Positions 1 through 10,919 of a DNA stretch of 50,456 bases are shown here, in pieces. The translations under genes were made by a program, and so were the position numbers. Position 1 is the stretch's first letter; every line of letters begins with the position of its first letter. The notes under the pieces are model-generated. The model was not told where the DNA came from, did no database searches, and saw only the letters and a program-made list of their open reading frames with translations. Source of the DNA: Pseudoxanthomonas mexicana (GTDB lineage: Bacteria; Pseudomonadota; Gammaproteobacteria; Xanthomonadales; Xanthomonadaceae); assembly GCF_010093385.1 (NCBI RefSeq), contig NZ_PDWV01000027.1, forward strand, positions 1 to 50,456. The letters are read 5' to 3'.

Positions 1-127
1 TCCGAACAGCGAGCCCACGCGCTGCAGGGCTGGCTTCATCACTACAACTGGCATCGACCACATGCCAGCCTTGGCTACAGGCCACCCATCACCCGAATCC
101 CACTGAACAACGTGGTGGGTTTACACA
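1..127 (+). mobile_element. Right end of an IS481-family insertion sequence
   Basis: The transposase frame runs to the presumed element end at about 127, where the sequence is GTTTACACA. The terminal ACA matches the TGT...ACA ends usual in this family. The left end lies outside the window. The boundary is inferred from the family target rule and from the ACA end. Confidence 0.6.
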
Positions 128-132
128 TCTAG
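1..132 (+). CDS. IS481-family transposase, C-terminal fragment (cut by window edge)
   Basis: Reading frame 1 is open from the first base to a TAG at 130-132 and encodes 43 residues. The end has the IS481/integrase-core signature HHYNWHRPHASLGYRPP, which holds the last part of the DDE catalytic domain, followed by NNVVGLHI and the stop. The enzyme cuts and joins the ends of its insertion sequence. Only the end of the gene is visible, so whether the copy is intact cannot be judged. The TAG stop lies inside the sequence TCTAGA, which fits the NCTAGN target known for IS481, so the stop appears to come from the target and not from the element. The stop is 9 bp from the 3' end of the convergent patZ-like gene. 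Confidence 0.85.
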   Translation, partial: SEQRAHALQGWLHHYNWHRPHASLGYRPPITRIPLNNVVGLHI

Positions 133-133
133 A
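128..133. repeat. Putative IS481 target-site duplication TCTAGA (one copy visible)
   Basis: TCTAGA fits the 6-bp NCTAGN target duplicated by IS481-type elements. It directly follows the ACA end. The matching copy would lie left of the window. Confidence 0.5.
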
Positions 134-141
134 CGGCGAAC

Positions 142-2847
142 CTATGCGCCCGCCGATACCGGCAGGCTGACGTTCATCAGCGTGGGATCGTCGGGATCCA
201 GCTTCACGGTGAAGCCCAGGCTCTCGCACATCGCCAGCATGGTGCGGTTCTCGCGCAGCACCTGGCCCTCGATGACCTTCAGGCCCAGCCATCGCGCGTA
301 CTCGATCATGATCTGCATCAGCTTCCAGCCGATGCCGTGGCCCTTCAGGTCCGAGCGCACCAGGATGCCGTACTCGCCCTTCTCGTAGTTCGCGTCCGCG
401 TGCAGGCGCACCGCGCCCAGCATCTCGTGCGTCTGCGGATGGATCGCCACCAGCGCGATCGAGCGCGCATAGTCGAGCTGGGTCAGGCGCGCGATGAATT
501 CGTGGCTGAAGTGGCGCACCGACTGGAAGAAGCGCAGGCGCAGGTCTTCGTCGGTCACGTGGGTGAAGAATTCGCGGAACATCGCATCGTCCTCCGGCCG
601 CACCGGGCGCACCAGCGCCGGCTGGCCATCGGCGAGCTCGATGGTGCGTTCCCATTCCTTCGGATACGGGAAGATGGCGAAGCGCGGATGGCCGCGGCCC
701 TTGTGCAGCACACGCCCGCGTGCCACCGCGATGCGGGCATCGACGGCCACCACGCCTTCGCGGTCGGCCAGCAGCGGATTGATGTCGAGTTGCTGGATCT
801 CGGGGATGTCGGCCGCCAGCTGCGCCAGTTTGACCAGCACCAGCGCGACGGCGCGCTCGTCGGCGGCCGGCACGTCGCGGTAGGCCTTCAGCACGCGCGA
901 GACACGGGTGCGCGCGATCAGCTCGTGGGCCAGGCGCAGGTCCAGCGGTGGCAGGGCGACGGCCTGGTCGTTGATCACTTCCACGGCGGTGCCGCCCCGG
1001 CCGAAGGCGATCACTGGCCCGAACACCGGGTCGTCGGCGATGCCGGCGATCAGTTCGCGCGCCTTCGGCCGCAACACCGTCGGCTGCACCAGTACGCCTT
1101 CGATGCGTGCCTCGGGCCGGCGTTCGCGGGCGCGCTGCAGGATGCCGGCCGCCGCCTCGCGCACGGCGTTGGCATTCGCCAGGTTGAGGCGGACGCCGTC
1201 CACGTCGGACTTGTGCGGGATGTCGGGCGAGAGGATCTTCACCGCCACCGTCGCGCCCTCGGCCAGCAGCGGCGCCGCGATGCGGGCGGCGGCGTCGGCG
1301 TCGTCGGCGCGCCACAGCGGCGCCATCGGGATGCCGTACGCGGCGAGCAGCTGCGTCGTGGCCAGCGGATCCAGCCAGGTCTGGCCGGCATCCAGCGCGG
1401 CGTCGACCAGGGCGCGCGCCAGGGCCACGTCGGGACTGAAGTCCTCCGGCAGGCTGGGCGGCGTCTCCATCAACGCGGCCTGCACCTCGCGATGGCGGAC
1501 CAGGTGCATGAAGCCGGCGACCGCATCCGACTCGTTCGGATAGCGCGGCACCTGCGCGGCGTCGAGCACGGCTTCGGCCTGCGGGTCGTTGCCCAGCCAG
1601 ACGGTGAAGACCGGCTTCCGCGTGCCGTGGCCCGGCCGTTGCGACAGCACGCGGGTGACGGCGTGGGCGGCTTCTGATGACGACGACAGCACCGTGGGTA
1701 CGTTGACGGCGAGCAAGGCGTCGTTCCCGGGATCGGCCAGCAGTGCGTCGATCGTCGCGGCGTAGCGGTCGGCATCGATGTCGGTCAGCAGGTCCACCGG
1801 ATTCGTGCGCGACCAGCCCACGGGCAGGATGCGGTCGAGCGCATCGCGGGTGGCGTCCGACAGTGTCGCCAGCGTGCCGCCCTGTTCGTAAAGATGATCG
1901 ACAGACAGGGCCCCCACGCCGCCGCCATTGGTCAGGATCGCCAGGCGACGGCCGTGGAACGGACGCACCTGGCCCAGCGTGCGTGCGGCGGCGAACAGCT
2001 CATGCAGCGAGCGCACGCGCAGCAGGCCGGCGCGACGGAATGCCGCGCCATACACCGCGTTCGGCCGTGCCAGGTTCTGCGTGTGCGTACTCCCGGCCGG
2101 CGTGACCTGCGCGCGGCCGCTGTGTCCGGACTTCACCACCACCACTGGCTTGGTGCGCGCGGCGGCACGCGCGGCCGACATGAACTTGCGCGCATCGCGG
2201 ATGGCTTCCACATACAGCAGGATCGCGCGCGTGCGGCTGTCGGTGGCGAAGTAGTCCAGCAGGTCGGCGAAATCCACGTCCAGCGCATCGCCCAGCGACA
2301 CGACGGCGGAGAAGCCGACCGGCTGGCTCATGCTCCATTCCACCAGCCCGCCGGAGATGGCGCCGGACTGGGAAATCAGCGCCAGGTCGCCCGCCTTCGG
2401 GAAGCGGCTGGCGAGGCTGGCGTTGAGGCGCGCATGCGGCGCGATGACGCCCAGGCAGTTCGGGCCGAGCACGCGCAGGCCCTTCTCGCGCGTCAGCGCT
2501 TCCAGCTGCGCGGCCGGCGAACCCGGGCCGCTGCCCCTCGCGGCGGTCAGCACGACCAGCGCGGTCGCGCCCTTCTCGGCCGCCTCGGCGGCGAGCTGCG
2601 GCACCGTCGCCGCCGGCGTGGCGATCACCACCAGGTCCGGCGTCCACGGCAGCTCATGCAGGTGGCGCACGGTCGCCACGCCGTCCATCGGCGAGGGATG
2701 CTTGTTGACCAGGCCGATGGGGCCGCTGAAGCCGGAGGCAAGGAGATTCTCCACCACCGCGCGGCCCACCGAACGCGGGCGCGACTGGCTGCCGACCACG
2801 GCCACGGCGCGCGGGCGGAAGATCGAGTCGAGGCGGTAGGTGCTCAT
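142..2847 (-). CDS. patZ: Acyl-CoA synthetase (ADP-forming-like)/GNAT protein acetyltransferase, PatZ-type
   Basis: The 901-residue protein matches the E. coli YfiQ/PatZ architecture (about 890 aa). Domains in order: a CoA-binding Rossmann fold (about 10-130, with AVAVVGSQ), succinyl-CoA-ligase-like domains (about 150-460), an ATP-grasp region (about 500-700, with AVKILSPDIPHKSDVDGV) and a C-terminal GNAT domain (about 735-890, with the acetyl-CoA loop KGHGIG). Family members acetylate lysines, classically inactivating acetyl-CoA synthetase. The synthetase half is usually a sensor and not a working enzyme; this cannot be decided here. The ATG start has GGAG upstream (GAGGAGACC). The gene is alone between the IS remnant and aceK. 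Confidence 0.9.
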   Translation of the reverse strand: MSTYRLDSIFRPRAVAVVGSQSRPRSVGRAVVENLLASGFSGPIGLVNKHPSPMDGVATVRHLHELPWTPDLVVIATPAATVPQLAAEAAEKGATALVVLTAARGSGPGSPAAQLEALTREKGLRVLGPNCLGVIAPHARLNASLASRFPKAGDLALISQSGAISGGLVEWSMSQPVGFSAVVSLGDALDVDFADLLDYFATDSRTRAILLYVEAIRDARKFMSAARAAARTKPVVVVKSGHSGRAQVTPAGSTHTQNLARPNAVYGAAFRRAGLLRVRSLHELFAAARTLGQVRPFHGRRLAILTNGGGVGALSVDHLYEQGGTLATLSDATRDALDRILPVGWSRTNPVDLLTDIDADRYAATIDALLADPGNDALLAVNVPTVLSSSSEAAHAVTRVLSQRPGHGTRKPVFTVWLGNDPQAEAVLDAAQVPRYPNESDAVAGFMHLVRHREVQAALMETPPSLPEDFSPDVALARALVDAALDAGQTWLDPLATTQLLAAYGIPMAPLWRADDADAAARIAAPLLAEGATVAVKILSPDIPHKSDVDGVRLNLANANAVREAAAGILQRARERRPEARIEGVLVQPTVLRPKARELIAGIADDPVFGPVIAFGRGGTAVEVINDQAVALPPLDLRLAHELIARTRVSRVLKAYRDVPAADERAVALVLVKLAQLAADIPEIQQLDINPLLADREGVVAVDARIAVARGRVLHKGRGHPRFAIFPYPKEWERTIELADGQPALVRPVRPEDDAMFREFFTHVTDEDLRLRFFQSVRHFSHEFIARLTQLDYARSIALVAIHPQTHEMLGAVRLHADANYEKGEYGILVRSDLKGHGIGWKLMQIMIEYARWLGLKVIEGQVLRENRTMLAMCESLGFTVKLDPDDPTLMNVSLPVSAGA

Positions 2848-2914
2848 GGCGGGAAGGCGGTCTCCTCGGTGCGGCTAGGGTAACGCGCCGCCTGTTGCGC
2901 GGACTTGCGCGCCG

Positions 2915-4624
2915 TCACGCCAGCCTGAGCGTATCCGGATAGGGAGGAGTATCGGGATAGTCGCCGGCGGCGAGGTGCGACTGAAGGTCGCGCCACCAGT
3001 CCGGACGGAACAGGTCGCCGTGCGCGGCCTTCAAGGCCTTCGCCTGCATCTCGGGCAGGCCCAGGAACTGCGGGAACCGCTCCGGGAACACATCGCCCGC
3101 ATCCACGTGGAACCACGGCGCATCGGCCATCTGCTCTTCGTAGGTCGTGGCCTGCGGCCAGTCGCGGAAGCGGCAGTCGGTGACCAGCCGCAGCTCGTCG
3201 TAGTCGTAGAACACCACGCGTCCGTGCCGCGACACGCCGAAGTTCTTCAGCAGCATGTCGCCGGGGAAGATGTTGTTGCGCGCCATGTCCTTGATGGCCT
3301 GGCCGTAGTCGAGCGCGGCCGCGCGCGCGGCCTCGGCCTTCTGCTCGCGCAGGTACAGGTTCAAGGGCCGCAGCCTGCGCTGCACGTAGCACAGGTGGAC
3401 GATCAGGTCGTCGCCATCCTCGCTCAGGCTGTGCCCGCAGCTTTCGCGCAGTTCGTCGAGCAGGGCGGGCGCGAAGCGTGCACGCGGGAAGCGCAGGTAA
3501 CGGAACGTCTGCGTGTCCAGCAGGCGACCGACGCGGTCCAGATGGAAGACCAGGTCGTACTTGTCCTCCACATCCTGCCGGCTCATCGCCTTGGGGTAGG
3601 CGAAGCGGTCGCGGATCACCTTGAACACCAGCGGATAACTGGGCAGGGTGAACACCGCCATCACCATGCCGCGCGTGCCTTCGGCATGCACCAGCTGTTC
3701 GTCCGGCTGCGCGGCGAAATGGTGGAAGAAGGTGCGGTAGCGTTCGGTCTTGCCCTGCTTGGCACGGCCCAGCACGGTGTAGATCTCGTCGATCGGCTTG
3801 CCCGGCAGCAGCGAGCGCAGGAACACCACCGCGTCGCCGACCGTCGCCAGGTCGGCATGGAAGTAGCTGCGCGAGGTGCCGAACAGGTGCGCCACGTCGG
3901 CCCGGCGGGTCAGTACGGCTTCCGCCTTCAGCTGGCCGCCGTCGTTGACCAGTGCGATCACGCAGGGTGAGAACCGGTGTTCGCCGAACACGCGGCCCAC
4001 CAGGTAGGCGCGGCGCTCGCGGTAGAACACGGTATCCAGCAGTTCGATGGCGCGCACCGGCTGGGCGCCCCAGTGCGCCAGGTCGTCCTGCAGCCGCACC
4101 GCGATCGCCGCCGCGCAGCGCGTGCGGTGCGCGTAGGGCACGTCGAAGCCGTAGTCCGCCAGCACCCGCGCGAAGGTCTCGGTCGGCCGCTGCTCCGACA
4201 CCGCATAGCTGTGGCGCGCGACCGGATGGGTGATCGCATCGGTGGGCTCGACGTCGAGCGCGACGAACTCCAGGGCCGGGTCCACGCCGCGGATGCGGAA
4301 AAAGCGCCGGCTGAGCGTGTTGTAGAAGGTCTTGTAGAGCTCGCGGTCGATCTGTCCGGCGACCAGCGCCTCGAACGCACCACGCGCGGCCATCCACAGC
4401 GACCGGTCGTGGGCCTGCCCCAGCAGGACCGACTGCAGCCGCAGCGCGCATTCGGCGATGCACTGGTCGTACAGTTCGATGCGTTCGACGGCATCGGCGC
4501 GCGCAGCGGCCCAGTCCTGCGTCTCGAACCGCGTCTTCGCGCGGCGGGTGATCTCGGCGAACCGCGCGTGGTAGTCCGCGAAAGCGTCGTGGATCAGGCG
4601 GGCGATGGCATCGGCGGGAACCAT
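2915..4624 (-). CDS. aceK: Isocitrate dehydrogenase kinase/phosphatase
   Basis: At 569 aa the length matches E. coli AceK (578). This cytoplasmic enzyme phosphorylates and dephosphorylates isocitrate dehydrogenase and so sets the split between the TCA cycle and the glyoxylate shunt. The ATP-binding loop is at about 315-323 (AEGTRGMVM) and the ATP lysine is K335 in [10 protein letters not shown]. The catalytic segment [15 protein letters not shown] gives D456 and N461, and FYDYDE gives D474. All key residues are kept, so it should be active. It is not next to aceA or aceB as in enterics. The nearest isocitrate dehydrogenase gene, at 6131-8362, is the monomeric type, which is not the classical AceK substrate. 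Confidence 0.95.
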   Translation of the reverse strand: MVPADAIARLIHDAFADYHARFAEITRRAKTRFETQDWAAARADAVERIELYDQCIAECALRLQSVLLGQAHDRSLWMAARGAFEALVAGQIDRELYKTFYNTLSRRFFRIRGVDPALEFVALDVEPTDAITHPVARHSYAVSEQRPTETFARVLADYGFDVPYAHRTRCAAAIAVRLQDDLAHWGAQPVRAIELLDTVFYRERRAYLVGRVFGEHRFSPCVIALVNDGGQLKAEAVLTRRADVAHLFGTSRSYFHADLATVGDAVVFLRSLLPGKPIDEIYTVLGRAKQGKTERYRTFFHHFAAQPDEQLVHAEGTRGMVMAVFTLPSYPLVFKVIRDRFAYPKAMSRQDVEDKYDLVFHLDRVGRLLDTQTFRYLRFPRARFAPALLDELRESCGHSLSEDGDDLIVHLCYVQRRLRPLNLYLREQKAEAARAAALDYGQAIKDMARNNIFPGDMLLKNFGVSRHGRVVFYDYDELRLVTDCRFRDWPQATTYEEQMADAPWFHVDAGDVFPERFPQFLGLPEMQAKALKAAHGDLFRPDWWRDLQSHLAAGDYPDTPPYPDTLRLA

Positions 4625-4654
4625 GCGCGTGATGTTAGCGGGGCCGTGCTGGAG

Positions 4655-5533
4655 TCATCGCTCCACCGCCACGCCGGCCTGCTCCAGCAGCCAGGCGCGC
4701 ACCTTGCGGAAGCCGGGATGGCCCAGGCTGCGTTCCGGATACCCCAGGTAGTGGGCGAAGTCGGCCTGCAGGCGCTTCTTCGTCAGCGTCCCCAGCCGTC
4801 CGGCCTTCACCAGCGGCTCGGCCAGCGTCCAGCGCGCCAGCGCCACGCCCACGCCCTGCGCAGCGGCCTGGTGCAGCGTCTCGGTGTCGTCGAACTGCGC
4901 CACGTAGCGCGCCGGCGGCTGCCCGCCGAAATGCTCGAACCAGTCCTTCCAGCGGTTGGCCGGATCGCCCAGCAGCGGCAGCCTGGCCATCTGATCCGGC
5001 GCCGGCCGGCCGTGCTGCTTCAGAAGGGCCGGACTGGCGACCGGCGTGATCCATTCGGGAAACAGGAATTCCGCGTGCACGTTCGCCCAGCGTCCGCCGC
5101 CGAGCCGCAGGGCCAGGTCGACGGGCTCGCGCTCGAAGTCGACCACATGCGTACTCGACTGCAGGTTGAGGCCCAGCTCGGGATGCGTGGCGAGGAACGC
5201 CGGCAGGCGCGGCACCAGCCAGGCCGTGGCCATGGAGGGAATGAGGCTGAGCGTCACCGTATGGTCGTTGCGCAGCGTGGCGCGCCGCAGGGCATGCTCG
5301 ATGGTGTCGAGCGGCCCGGAGATCGCATCGAACAGGCGCTGCCCGTCGGGGGTCAGTTCCACGCCGCGCGGTCCGCGTGCAAGCAGCTTGTGGCCCAGCC
5401 GCTGTTCCAGCAGGCGCATGCGGTGGCTCAATGCGCTCACGGTGAGATGCATGGCCTCGGCGGCGCGGGTCAGGTTGCGCAGGCGCGCGGCCGTGACGAA
5501 CGCGTCCACCTGGTCCAGGGGAAGTCGGCTCAT
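4655..5533 (-). CDS. LysR-family transcriptional regulator (GcvA-like)
   Basis: A 292-residue LysR regulator. Residues 1-60 form the winged HTH (RLPLDQVDAFVTAARLRNLT then ALSHRMRLLEQRLG), and about 90-290 form the effector-binding domain, with SLIPSMATAWLVPRLPAF typical of the GcvA/AmpR branch. The effector cannot be read from sequence. The ATG at 5533 has the Shine-Dalgarno GAGGTGG, and that site lies inside the dyad TTGA-N7-TCAA at 5535-5549, so self-repression by blocking the leader is plausible. A small ORF is transcribed divergently from 5643. Confidence 0.9.
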   Translation of the reverse strand: MSRLPLDQVDAFVTAARLRNLTRAAEAMHLTVSALSHRMRLLEQRLGHKLLARGPRGVELTPDGQRLFDAISGPLDTIEHALRRATLRNDHTVTLSLIPSMATAWLVPRLPAFLATHPELGLNLQSSTHVVDFEREPVDLALRLGGGRWANVHAEFLFPEWITPVASPALLKQHGRPAPDQMARLPLLGDPANRWKDWFEHFGGQPPARYVAQFDDTETLHQAAAQGVGVALARWTLAEPLVKAGRLGTLTKKRLQADFAHYLGYPERSLGHPGFRKVRAWLLEQAGVAVER

Positions 5534-5534
5534 C

Positions 5535-5549
5535 TTGAATCCACCTCAA
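5535..5549. promoter_or_regulatory. Candidate LysR autoregulatory operator overlapping the regulator's ribosome binding site
   Basis: The sequence TTGAATCCACCTCAA is a perfect TTGA/TCAA dyad that contains the T-N11-A core of LysR operators. It ends 2 bp before the LysR start codon. The same bases carry the Shine-Dalgarno of the regulator, so the symmetry could be coincidental. Confidence 0.35.
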
Positions 5550-5642
5550 GGCTGGCTTGCGGAGCTTTCGCTTTTTCGCGGCCGATCATGCGCCTACCTT
5601 GGGAGTCCTTCAAGCCGGACACCGGCGCCACGGAGCAGTCCC

Positions 5643-5867
5643 ATGCAAACCGGAACCAGGAAGCAATGGTGGCAGCAGCTGGGCGGAATGAGCCAAGGCA
5701 TGCTGTTCCTGCAGGGCCATATTGCCCACACCGACAGGTCGCCGCCCGAACCCGTCCACCGGCACCATGTCCATGATGAAGCCGGCCAGGTGCGCCATCG
5801 CGTAGCGCTGCAGCGGCTCGGTGCGCGCCGCCTGCGCGCGATGACGTCCTTGTCGCTGTTCCGCTGA
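5643..5867 (+). CDS. Small basic hypothetical protein divergent from the LysR gene
   Basis: A 74-residue ORF that starts with ATG behind CGGAG (about 9 bp spacing). The N-terminus, MQTGTRKQWWQQLGGMSQGM followed by LFLQGHIAH, has a Trp pair and a short hydrophobic stretch (MSQGMLFLQGHI). The rest is rich in His and Arg. No signal peptide or known domain was recognised. The N-terminal block resembles small Xanthomonad proteins found beside LysR genes, but this is recollection and not a search result. The arrangement suggests that the LysR protein may control it. The low-complexity basic tail leaves some doubt that the whole ORF is translated. Confidence 0.5.
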   Translation: MQTGTRKQWWQQLGGMSQGMLFLQGHIAHTDRSPPEPVHRHHVHDEAGQVRHRVALQRLGARRLRAMTSLSLFR

Positions 5868-5890
5868 TCCGTGCCATGGGACAGAAGCCC

Positions 5891-5985
5891 CTGTAGGAGC
5901 GACGTGAGTCGCGACCGCACAGCCGGACGCGCGGGAGACTACGAGGGCAGCGGATCTACGGTCGCGACTCACGTCGCTCCTACAG
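5891..5985. repeat. Paired inverted REP-like repeat, TGTAGGAGCGACGTGAGTCG family
   Basis: Arms 5891-5917 and 5959-5985 are inverted copies of one unit (CTGTAGGAGCGACGTGAGTC and onward) around a 41-bp spacer. Related pairs are at 16304-16420 and 47068-47134. The element could form a long hairpin between the small ORF and icd. Confidence 0.85.
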
Positions 5986-6073
5986 ACAACTCGCAACGAA
6001 TTCCGCTGCCATGCGGACGTTGGCATCACCCGGTCCAGTTGCAGGGTTTCCCTCACTGAAAATGCAGGCGCGG

Positions 6074-6105
6074 AAACACAACGCCCGGCACAGGGCCGGG
6101 CGTTG
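6074..6105 (-). terminator. Rho-independent terminator downstream of icd
   Basis: An 11-bp perfect stem (CAACGCCCGGC at 6079-6089 with GCCGGGCGTTG at 6095-6105) and a 5-nt loop lie just past the icd stop. Read on the minus strand, the stem is followed by TGTTT, a short U tract. Confidence 0.65.
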
Positions 6106-6130
6106 GATCAAGCGGAGGAAGCGATAGACC

Positions 6131-8398
<2,268 letters not shown>

Positions 8399-8530
8399 TC
8401 AGCGCGCCATTGTCGCGCGCCACCGCACGCAGGGCAAAACGAGGGGGTATGGACGGGGCCGGACTGTCCGGGGGCAATGGGTCATGCCGGGAAGGTTGCG
8501 GGTGGAACCTTCCGAAGCCGGTATCCGCGC

Positions 8531-8564
8531 AAAAAAAAAGCGGGCGTGGATTCCTCCACGCCCG
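8531..8564 (-). terminator. Rho-independent terminator of the 8606-9088 lipoprotein gene
   Basis: A perfect 10-bp stem (CGGGCGTGGA at 8541-8550 with TCCACGCCCG at 8555-8564) and a 4-nt loop, preceded on the plus strand by nine A bases that become the U tract of the minus-strand transcript. Confidence 0.9.
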
Positions 8565-8605
8565 AGCTTGCCCCACACACGTGGGAGAGAGACTTGCCTT
8601 GCGGA

Positions 8606-9088
8606 TTACTTGACTTCGATTTCCTGGGTCATGCCGACGGGCTGGCCGTTCAAGGTCACGTCGACCTTGTACTTGCCGGCGGGCCAATCAGTGGCCTTGG
8701 TGAATTCGATGTTGGTGGGGCCCGCGTCCTCGGCCTTGACGGTCGCGGACTGCTTGGCGGCTTCCTGGCCGGCCTGGAAGGTCAGCTTGGCCTCGATGGT
8801 GGCGTCGGCCGGCGTGGTGGCGTCGGTCTTGACCGACACGATGATCTTGTCCTTCACGCCGAACATGCCAACGGCGGCGACGGATTGGTCCGCTGCAATC
8901 GTGTTGCCCACGGTAACGCTGGTCGCGCTGATGGGCATGGGGGCAGGTGCGGGTTCGGCGGGTGCAGGCGCCGGTTCAACGGCGGCCGGCGGCGCGGCGA
9001 CGGGTTCTTCCTTCTTCTTGCAGCCGACCAGAGCGACGGTGCCGACCAGCGCGGCGGCCAGGGCGTAGGAGATGCGGTTCTGCTTCAT
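8606..9088 (-). CDS. Small lipoprotein with a Pro/Ala-rich linker, unknown function
   Basis: 160 residues. A type II signal peptide ends in the lipobox LVGC with Cys23, so the protein is probably lipid-anchored. A lysine patch (KKKEE) and a linker rich in Pro, Ala and Glu (about 29-61) follow. The C-terminal about 95 residues look like a single beta-sandwich, with repeated alternating strands such as DATIEAKLTFQAGQ and AGKYKVDVTLNGQPVGM, ending EIEVK. No catalytic motif is visible. I do not recognise a named family. The ATG at 9088 is preferred over an upstream in-frame start because the signal peptide begins there. Own terminator downstream. Confidence 0.8.
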   Translation of the reverse strand: MKQNRISYALAAALVGTVALVGCKKKEEPVAAPPAAVEPAPAPAEPAPAPMPISATSVTVGNTIAADQSVAAVGMFGVKDKIIVSVKTDATTPADATIEAKLTFQAGQEAAKQSATVKAEDAGPTNIEFTKATDWPAGKYKVDVTLNGQPVGMTQEIEVK

Positions 9089-9118
9089 GGGTTCGATCCT
9101 TCTGAAAAGTGGTGACAA

Positions 9119-9424
9119 TCAGGCATCAGCGGGTTTGGGCGGCAGCTTGATCACCTGCCCGGGGAAGATGCGGTCCGGATCGTCGATGGTGTCGCGATTG
9201 GCTTCGAAGATCTGCTTCCACGCATTGGCGTTGCCGAAGTGCTGCTTTGCGATCTTCGAAAGCGTGTCGCCCTTCTCGATCGTATAGGTCTGCTGACCCA
9301 CGATCTCCTCGGTGCTCTCGACGCGCGCAGTGACATCGGAGAAATCCGCTTTCTCGACGATCTGCTCGGTTGACGTCACCTTCGCGCTGACGTCCGAGAA
9401 ATCGGCCTTCTTGTCTGTGCTCAT
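9119..9424 (-). CDS. LysM-domain protein with a duplicated N-terminal KADFSDV motif
   Basis: 101 residues. The C-terminal half is a LysM peptidoglycan-binding domain (about 48-97: TYTIEKGDTLSKIAKQHFGN, then AWKQIFEANRDTIDDPDRIF and PGQVIKLP). The first 43 residues contain two copies of a 19-residue unit, KADFSDV-(S/T)A(K/R)V-(T/E)STE-(Q/E)IV. There is no signal peptide, as in the E. coli K+-binding protein Kbp (YgaU), which pairs a BON domain with LysM; the BON domain is absent here. The ATG at 9424 has AGGAAGGGG upstream. The gene stands alone between the lipoprotein gene and queF. Confidence 0.85.
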   Translation of the reverse strand: MSTDKKADFSDVSAKVTSTEQIVEKADFSDVTARVESTEEIVGQQTYTIEKGDTLSKIAKQHFGNANAWKQIFEANRDTIDDPDRIFPGQVIKLPPKPADA

Positions 9425-9533
9425 TGCAACCACCCCTTCCTGGCGGGCTGTTGGGATGAGCAAGCGTTGCACGCGCACTGTTAAGAAACCATAGCGCGCG
9501 CGTGAAATCGCCTCAATTGTTAGTCGAGCAACA

Positions 9534-10352
9534 TTACTGCCGCACGTCGCGCTTCATCGGCGGGACGCTCATGTCGGCCGTGGCGCGCCAGGGATTGATA
9601 TCCAAGCCACCGCGACGGGTGTAACGCGCCTCGACCGACAGCGACGCCGGCCGGCAGTGCGCCATGACATCGTGAAAGATCCGTTCGACACACTGCTCGT
9701 GAAACTCAGCGTGGTCGCGGAAGCTCACGAGGTAACGCAGCAGTTCGACGCGGTCGATGCGCGGGCCGCGATAGTGGATCACCACCGTGGCCCAGTCGGG
9801 GTGGCCGGTCACCGGGCAGTTCGACTTCAGCAGCTCCGACGAGAGCGTCTCGTCGACCTGTACTTCAGGATCGGCGGCCAGGAACTCGGCGCGCGGGGGG
9901 CCGTAGTGGTCGATCTCCACGTCCAGACCATCGATCGATTCGCCCTCTGGCGCTCCGGCCATGGGCGGCAGGCCGAATGTCACGCCCACGTCCGCGCCGG
10001 CGCGGGCCGACAGGTCGGTGGCGATGCGCTCCAGCACAGCGGCGTCGCTGTTGAAGCGCGTGCTGTTGAGCGAGTTGAGGTAGAGCTTGAGCGACTTGGA
10101 TTCGATCAGGCACGGCGATGTGCACGGTACCGTCAGAGTGGCGGTGGCCACGCGCGGCTTGCCGCGGGCATCCAGCCAGCTCAGTTCGTAGGCATGCCAG
10201 CGGTCGTGGCCGACGAACGGCAGGGCATCGGCGGCGATGCCGATCTCGTCGCGCGCGCCCTGGCGCGGGATGGGGAACAGCAGGGTGGGGTCGTAATGCG
10301 CGGGATACGCGACCTCGCGACCCAGCGAGGAATCCTGGGGGGTGTTGTTCAT
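9534..10352 (-). CDS. queF: NADPH-dependent 7-cyano-7-deazaguanine reductase (QueF, bidomain type)
   Basis: A 272-residue cytoplasmic enzyme that reduces preQ0 to preQ1 in queuosine tRNA modification. It is the long E. coli-like type (282 aa). The substrate segment [11 protein letters not shown] is at about 84-94. The nucleophilic cysteine is C179 in [14 protein letters not shown], with D186 as its partner. A late [12 protein letters not shown] segment supplies the conserved Glu. No preQ1 riboswitch is apparent in the short leader upstream. The gene diverges from the lipoprotein gene at 10422, with 69 bp between starts. Confidence 0.95.
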   Translation of the reverse strand: MNNTPQDSSLGREVAYPAHYDPTLLFPIPRQGARDEIGIAADALPFVGHDRWHAYELSWLDARGKPRVATATLTVPCTSPCLIESKSLKLYLNSLNSTRFNSDAAVLERIATDLSARAGADVGVTFGLPPMAGAPEGESIDGLDVEIDHYGPPRAEFLAADPEVQVDETLSSELLKSNCPVTGHPDWATVVIHYRGPRIDRVELLRYLVSFRDHAEFHEQCVERIFHDVMAHCRPASLSVEARYTRRGGLDINPWRATADMSVPPMKRDVRQ

Positions 10353-10421
10353 GCCGCCATTCTACGGACGGGGCCTAAAGCGGCGGTGTATAACCACCCG
10401 GTCTCCAGCGAGGACGCGACG

Positions 10422-10844
10422 ATGAAGGCATGGCGGGTGATCGGGTTGTGCGTGCTGCTGTCGGCCTGCGCCAGCGGACCGGCGACGGGCGGCGGACCAC
10501 CATCCGACACGTTGCCGGACGACGGCATCGTCCGACCCGTGGGCACGGCGCCGGTGGCGATGCGCGTCGGTCAGGTCCTGGAGATCGCCTTGATGTCCAA
10601 CGCCAGCACCGGCTACCAATGGGAATTCACCGCAGACGGGGCTCCCGTGCTGGCGCGCACCCCGGGCCCGGCCACGCCGCCGCCGATGGATACGCAGCCG
10701 CCGATGCCCGGCGCTTCGTCGATCGCGCGTTGGTGGTTCCGGGCGGAAAAGGCCGGGGAGGCGACCGTGCGTCTGGAATACCGGCGGCCCTGGGAGACGC
10801 TGCCGCCGGTGGAGGTGGTGGAATACCGGATCGAGGTCCGCTGA
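10422..10844 (+). CDS. Chagasin-like (I42) cysteine-protease inhibitor lipoprotein
   Basis: 140 residues. The signal peptide ends in lipobox LSAC with Cys16, then a Gly/Pro-rich spacer. The rest fits the chagasin/I42 fold: loop motif NASTGYQW at 60-67 (family NPTTGY), PMPGAS at 94-99, and the RPW motif at 122-124. Family members inhibit papain-like cysteine proteases, and bacterial lipoprotein forms are thought to protect the envelope. All three inhibitory loops look present. The start is ATG at 10422. It shares a short intergenic region with divergent queF and is followed 75 bp on by the lytic transglycosylase. Confidence 0.82.
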   Translation: MKAWRVIGLCVLLSACASGPATGGGPPSDTLPDDGIVRPVGTAPVAMRVGQVLEIALMSNASTGYQWEFTADGAPVLARTPGPATPPPMDTQPPMPGASSIARWWFRAEKAGEATVRLEYRRPWETLPPVEVVEYRIEVR

Positions 10845-10919
10845 CGGTACAGCAGGGTCGCAATCGCGCTCCGCACAGGGCAAAGTGGCGCCTCCCCCCA
10901 GAAGGCCAGGGAGGCCGAG

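Noticed and set aside
10353-10421. preQ1 riboswitch for queF
   Set aside because: The 69-bp gap lacks the stem-loop and A-rich tail of preQ1 aptamers. No support.
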